DNA from: Epiperipatus broadwayi
Lineage: Eukaryota; Onychophora; Udeonychophora; Euonychophora; Peripatidae
DNA: 64,000 bases
Direction of reading: 5' to 3'
Assembly (NCBI GenBank): GCA_028023455.1
Contig: JAQFVV010012669.1
Coordinates: 994,501 to 1,058,500 of the forward strand
Of the stretch, positions 60,345-64,000 are shown in pieces. The notes beneath the pieces were generated by a model that made no database searches, was not told the DNA's origin, and saw only the letters and a list, made by a program, of their open reading frames with translations. The position numbers and the translations under genes were made by a program. How positions within the stretch are numbered: the stretch's first letter is position 1; every line of letters starts with the position of its first letter.

Positions 60345-62345
60345 TCATTTTAGTATTTATCTTTAATACTATTTTCTTACTTGCATTTGATAATTCTTGC
60401 AATATTTCCTGAAGCTTTGAAACATTATTTTCAAAAATAATCATATCATCTGTAAAATCCCTAGATGACTTAAATAATCTTTATGTATTTTTATTCCCTT
60501 AGCTTCTCACTTTAATTCACAAAATACTTTTTATAAAACTGCATTAAAAGGTTTTGGAGTTATTGAATCATCCTATCATACACTCTTGTTACCATGTAAT
60601 TTTGAAAAATATTTTTCAGAACATGATAATATCCTAAGTCTATATCTTGAGGGTTCAACAGTTTAATCATTATGAAAATGCTAATAGAATCAAATGCTAT
60701 TTTATAATCAACAAATACAGGCAACTTATTTTCATTAATTCTTTCTATAACAACTCTCAATACTTGGATATGATTCACTGTGTTATAACCACTTTTAAAT
60801 ACATTTTTTTTCTTTTGGTTGATTAAAATCCAAAGTTCACTGTAGATGAGTTAGTAAAAAATTTCTATAGAACTGATAAAAGATTTATAATTTCTAATAT
60901 CTTCTTTATCAGCTTTTTAAATATTAAGATTGGTTCTGCATTTTTCCAATCATCTGGTACATTTTTTATTATTTAGACATTTAATATATAATTTTGCCAA
61001 CAATTTTTCTATTTCTTCACTTCCTTCTTTTAAGATATTGATTATAATTTCATTGTTACTTGTATATATTGAATTGCATATCTCACTTTTTCATTTAAAA
61101 TTCTGAGCATTTCAGATGTGATAATTGTAGACTTTTTGTTGTTGTTGTTTTCTATTACTGTATAATTCTTTATAAAATTCTTCCATACATTTCATGATAT
61201 CATCTCTTTTTAGTTATAATTCCATCTTCTTATTGGTAACCAATTTCTTTGCCAATACCAAGATGTTGTTTTACACTTTGAAACTTTTATCCTTTTCTAT
61301 ATGTTTCCTTGCTAATTGACAAATATATTTTCTTACATAATGATTAACTCTTTTTCATATCATTTTACATAATTCCTGATATGAAATTCTTTTTAATGGA
61401 TTATTTTAAAACGTTTTTATATTACTTCTTTTCTTAATATATTGTCTTGTCTGAATTGGAAATTTACTACTGAACTGCTGCTTTTTTATTCTAGCTATTT
61501 TTGTTGTAGTTTTTAGTCGAATATCAATTGTTTATTAAGCTAAATTTGAATCTTCAAAGTCTGCCAATATTTTTAAATGATTAATAATACATTTTAATAT
61601 AAATTTATTGGAGTGTTTTTAAAGGTTAGGAATGTCAACTATTAATGAATTAGCTTACATAATTGGTAATCACCTGCTATGTTTATTATATTAAGAATAT
61701 TATAATTTTGATATACATATTTTATGTTAGTCAAAACATAATCCAATTCTACTATAGCTTCATTTGGATGTTTCTTTGTCTATTTCTCTTTGGTATTTTT
61801 TTCAAAGAAAAAATTCATTATGTATATAGTCCTACAAATTTTTATGGATCTTTGTCCTCTCTCTTTTTTGCTATCAGTGCCAAATATTCCCACAACATTT
61901 CATATTTCAATCATTTTCCATTTCTGGCATTAAAGTCTTCTATTATAATTTTAAAATGTTGTTTGGTGTGATCAAAAGCGTTTTGTACATGCATATAAAA
62001 ACTCTATTTTTTTATTACAATGAGAACTTGTTGGGATATAAATCTGAATTATCTGCATTTGGCTTTCATTAAATTAAATAATTAATCTTGCCTTTCACTA
62101 ATATACTACCAATCTCCATTTTATTGTTCTACTTTTTATGTATAATGAATCCTTGTGTTACAATATTTGAGCTTTTATAATAGAGTATATACCCAGTTTT
62201 TAAATCAATTGTCTATTAACATTTTTCTTCTAATTTCATAAAGTTTAACAATGTCCCATTTAATATTAAACAATTGTTCTTCCAATTCCTGGAATTTACT
62301 TCCAAATAATCTGAAATTGTAAGTAGCTAAATAAAATTTCATCAT
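60345..62345 (-). pseudogene. LINE family B, inverted 5' half
   Basis: Read on the minus strand from 62345 down: FYLATYNFRLF and EEQLFNIKWDIVKLYEIRRK (endonuclease start), the endonuclease body, RT with VLRVVIERINENKLPVFVDY then KIAFDSIS (60560-60778 region), and TDDMIIFENNVSKLQEIL at about 60405-60460, ending near KKIVLKINTK (60350). The rest of the polymerase is missing here but is found in the opposite orientation at 63012. Many frame breaks. Confidence 0.85.
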
Positions 62346-62819
62346 TGAATGCCAACCTGCATGTACAATAAATAGATTCTTTGGACTCTCTGGTTTCGGC
62401 TGTCAAACACTGATTTGACTGATGACTTTACAGAATAATGGCTATAATTTAGTTTTCTCTGTCTTGATTATATATATATATAAGATTACTCATATACACA
62501 TTCATCCTGTCATTGAGATAACTAATGTTTCAGTTAAGAAGTATCAGACAAATGAGAAGAAAAACCATGATATTTCTTTATCTACAATTCAGAGATAAAA
62601 AGCCAATAAATCCAGCATGCTGATTGATACATGATGGTAAACAGATCATTGATGTATTTACTATATGAATAATTATATAGGAATAAAAGCCCCAATGACA
62701 AGAACATATGAGTGAACATTAGGAATTTTCCCTAGACATTTCCTTTAAAGCCTCAAATAGGAATCAAAGAAACTCATTTCATTTAATAGTGAACTCTTTT
62801 TTGTAGCCTTTTTTATAAA

Positions 62820-62985
62820 ACTATATTTGGAGCAAAAGATATTTCGTATCACCATATCTAAATAATATATAAAGTCTGCAGCAGTAATGTGTAATTATTA
62901 GATGTTAACTGTAGAGACTTCACACATTATTTAGATATGGCATTTTGAAATGCGCTTACTCCAAATATGATTGCATAATATTTCA
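62820..62985. repeat. Foldback element, ~165 bp
   Basis: CTATATTTGGAG near 62821 is complementary to CTCCAAATATG near 62971, and CCATATCTAAATAAT (near 62852) to ATTATTTAGATATGG (near 62926). It lies between the two halves of the LINE. Confidence 0.75.
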
Positions 62986-63011
62986 CATTAAAAGTTTCTG
63001 TTACTATATAG

Positions 63012-63760
63012 GAATTAGCAGATGAAAGTAAGAAAATAGGGATTAAGATAAATGCCAAACTGACTAAAGTAATGTTTAGTGATTTTTTTTATAGAAGAAG
63101 AAAATAAAGATTAATAATTGTGAATTAGAAGAATCTAACAATTATAAATATCTTCGACAGATTATTAATATGGATGGAAACACAGTGGATGAAATTAATC
63201 ATGGAGTCAAACTTATGGAGTGCTTTTGGCAGAAATAAAATTAAAAGGAATACATCTATGTGATTGAAAAGAAAATTTGTAATAAATATCTTTTACCAAT
63301 TCTTATATAAGAATCTGAGACTTGTACATTTAATGGAAGGGCAGAAAAAGAATTCAGTCCACTCAAAATATGGGCAAATATATGTTGGTATTAACAACTC
63401 AAAAACAAAATTGAAATATATGGCTGAGATAAGAAAGAGATAATATTGTCATCACTGAAAATATTAAAAAGCTGAACTGGACATATTTCTAGAAATAATA
63501 ATAATAGATAGATAGTTAAAGTCTTAAACTGAATCCCGAGAGATTATAAAAGACTTAATAATAATAGATAGATAGATAGTTAGAAGTCTTAAACTGAATC
63601 CCAAGAGATTATAAAAGACTTAGAAAAGAACCACATATTAGATAGATGAGTGAAGTAAGAAAGTTTGCTGGAGTTATGTGTAGAAGGACAGCTATAGATT
63701 CAAGAAACTGCATTAAAATTGGAGAGACATTCATTTTTCCACAGATTGATAAAGTAATAA
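63012..63760 (+). pseudogene. LINE family B, 3' half in forward orientation
   Basis: It begins ELADESKKIGIKINAKLTKVM, exactly where the inverted half ends, and continues with VDEINHGVKL, WSAFGR, LKRKF, NKYLLPIL and ESETCTF (the post-RT block also seen at 42163-42396), then the C-terminal GETFIFPQID near 63725. Frames are broken. Together with 60345-62345 it represents one element. Confidence 0.8.
63499..63630 (+). repeat. Tandem duplication, ~65 nt
   Basis: GATAGTTAAAGTCTTAAACTG ... AGATTATAAAAGACTTA is repeated immediately as GATAGTTAGAAGTCTTAAACTG ... AGATTATAAAAGACTTA, both copies joined by GATA repeats, inside the LINE 3' half. Confidence 0.85.
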
Positions 63761-63774
63761 ATAATTCTATTGCT

Positions 63775-63965
63775 CAGGGATTCCTAAGTTTAAGCACTGG
63801 ATGTGATAGAAATCGACTGTGATCCATAGATCTTGGGTCAAAAATATTGAGTGGTTTATTGCACAGAATTTCATAAGAAGTTCAGAACTGAAGTCATGAT
63901 CATTGGACATTAAGCTGAGAGTCTACCCCTACTATCTCATTAAATGCACAAAAAGCAGTATGTAT
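63775..63965 (+). repeat. SINE-like repeat (same family as 8460-8805)
   Basis: GTGATCCATAGATCTTGGGTC and TTTCATAAGAAGTTCAGAACTGAAGT..GATCATTGGACATTAAGCTGAGAG reproduce the unit and its head-to-tail junction. Confidence 0.5.
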
Positions 63966-64000
63966 TATGATAAATAATGATTGGCTACATTTCTACAATT

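Noticed and set aside
1-64000. CRISPR array, bacterial operons, riboswitches or rRNA genes
   Set aside because: No spaced identical short repeats, no bacterial gene organisation and no rRNA-like sequence. Introns, LINEs and LTR elements show this is eukaryotic DNA.

Overview
This is a non-coding-dominated, very AT-rich stretch of an animal genome. It carries four exons of one conserved host gene inside very long introns, and the introns are full of decayed retroelements, foldback repeats and short interspersed repeats. The exons (9046-9130, 23836-23936, 24021-24140, 59341-59413, all +) encode consecutive pieces of strumpellin (WASHC5), a core subunit of the WASH actin-nucleation complex on endosomes. 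Splice phases fit from exon to exon, and the protein is close to what I recall of the vertebrate protein, which points to a slowly evolving invertebrate. A mollusc such as a cephalopod would fit the long introns and the LINE/SINE content, but I cannot prove the taxon.

Layout. 1-9045: intron upstream of the first exon, with a decayed LINE (about 1.9-4.8 kb, +) and SINE-like repeats. 9131-23835: a 14.7 kb intron with a tandem/inverted repeat cluster (13.0-14.8 kb) and a long inverted-repeat region (14.9-19.2 kb). 23937-24020: an 84-nt intron. 24141-59340: a 35.2 kb intron holding a pogo-like non-autonomous DNA element (24.4-25.3 kb), a GC-richer block (27.3-29.1 kb), a Ty3/Gypsy element with 1.5 kb LTRs (32.7-39.2 kb) followed by a second, decayed piece of a related element, two minus-strand LINE remnants (41.9-45.8 kb), and a cluster of repeats carrying hammerhead ribozymes (46.0-55.1 kb). 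59414-64000: more intron, with a LINE whose 5' half is inverted relative to its 3' half.

The most interesting content is a family of about 358-nt repeats that combine a tRNA-like Pol III head with a downstream hammerhead ribozyme. One copy (47348-47406, minus) has every conserved core position plus a long base-paired stem I with an internal loop. The family occurs as head-to-head inverted pairs, as 5'-truncated fragments (one with a 6-nt target duplication provable against an empty site in the same window), and as older scattered copies. A second, distinct hammerhead sits in the centre of a separate foldback element (46022-46246). The design resembles the SINE-like hammerhead satellite of schistosomes and the metazoan retrozymes, but the sequence is different.

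An assembly warning: 34786-34806 is an exact 21-nt match to an Illumina adapter, in the middle of the Gypsy pol region, so this locus may be misjoined and its frameshifts should be read with care.
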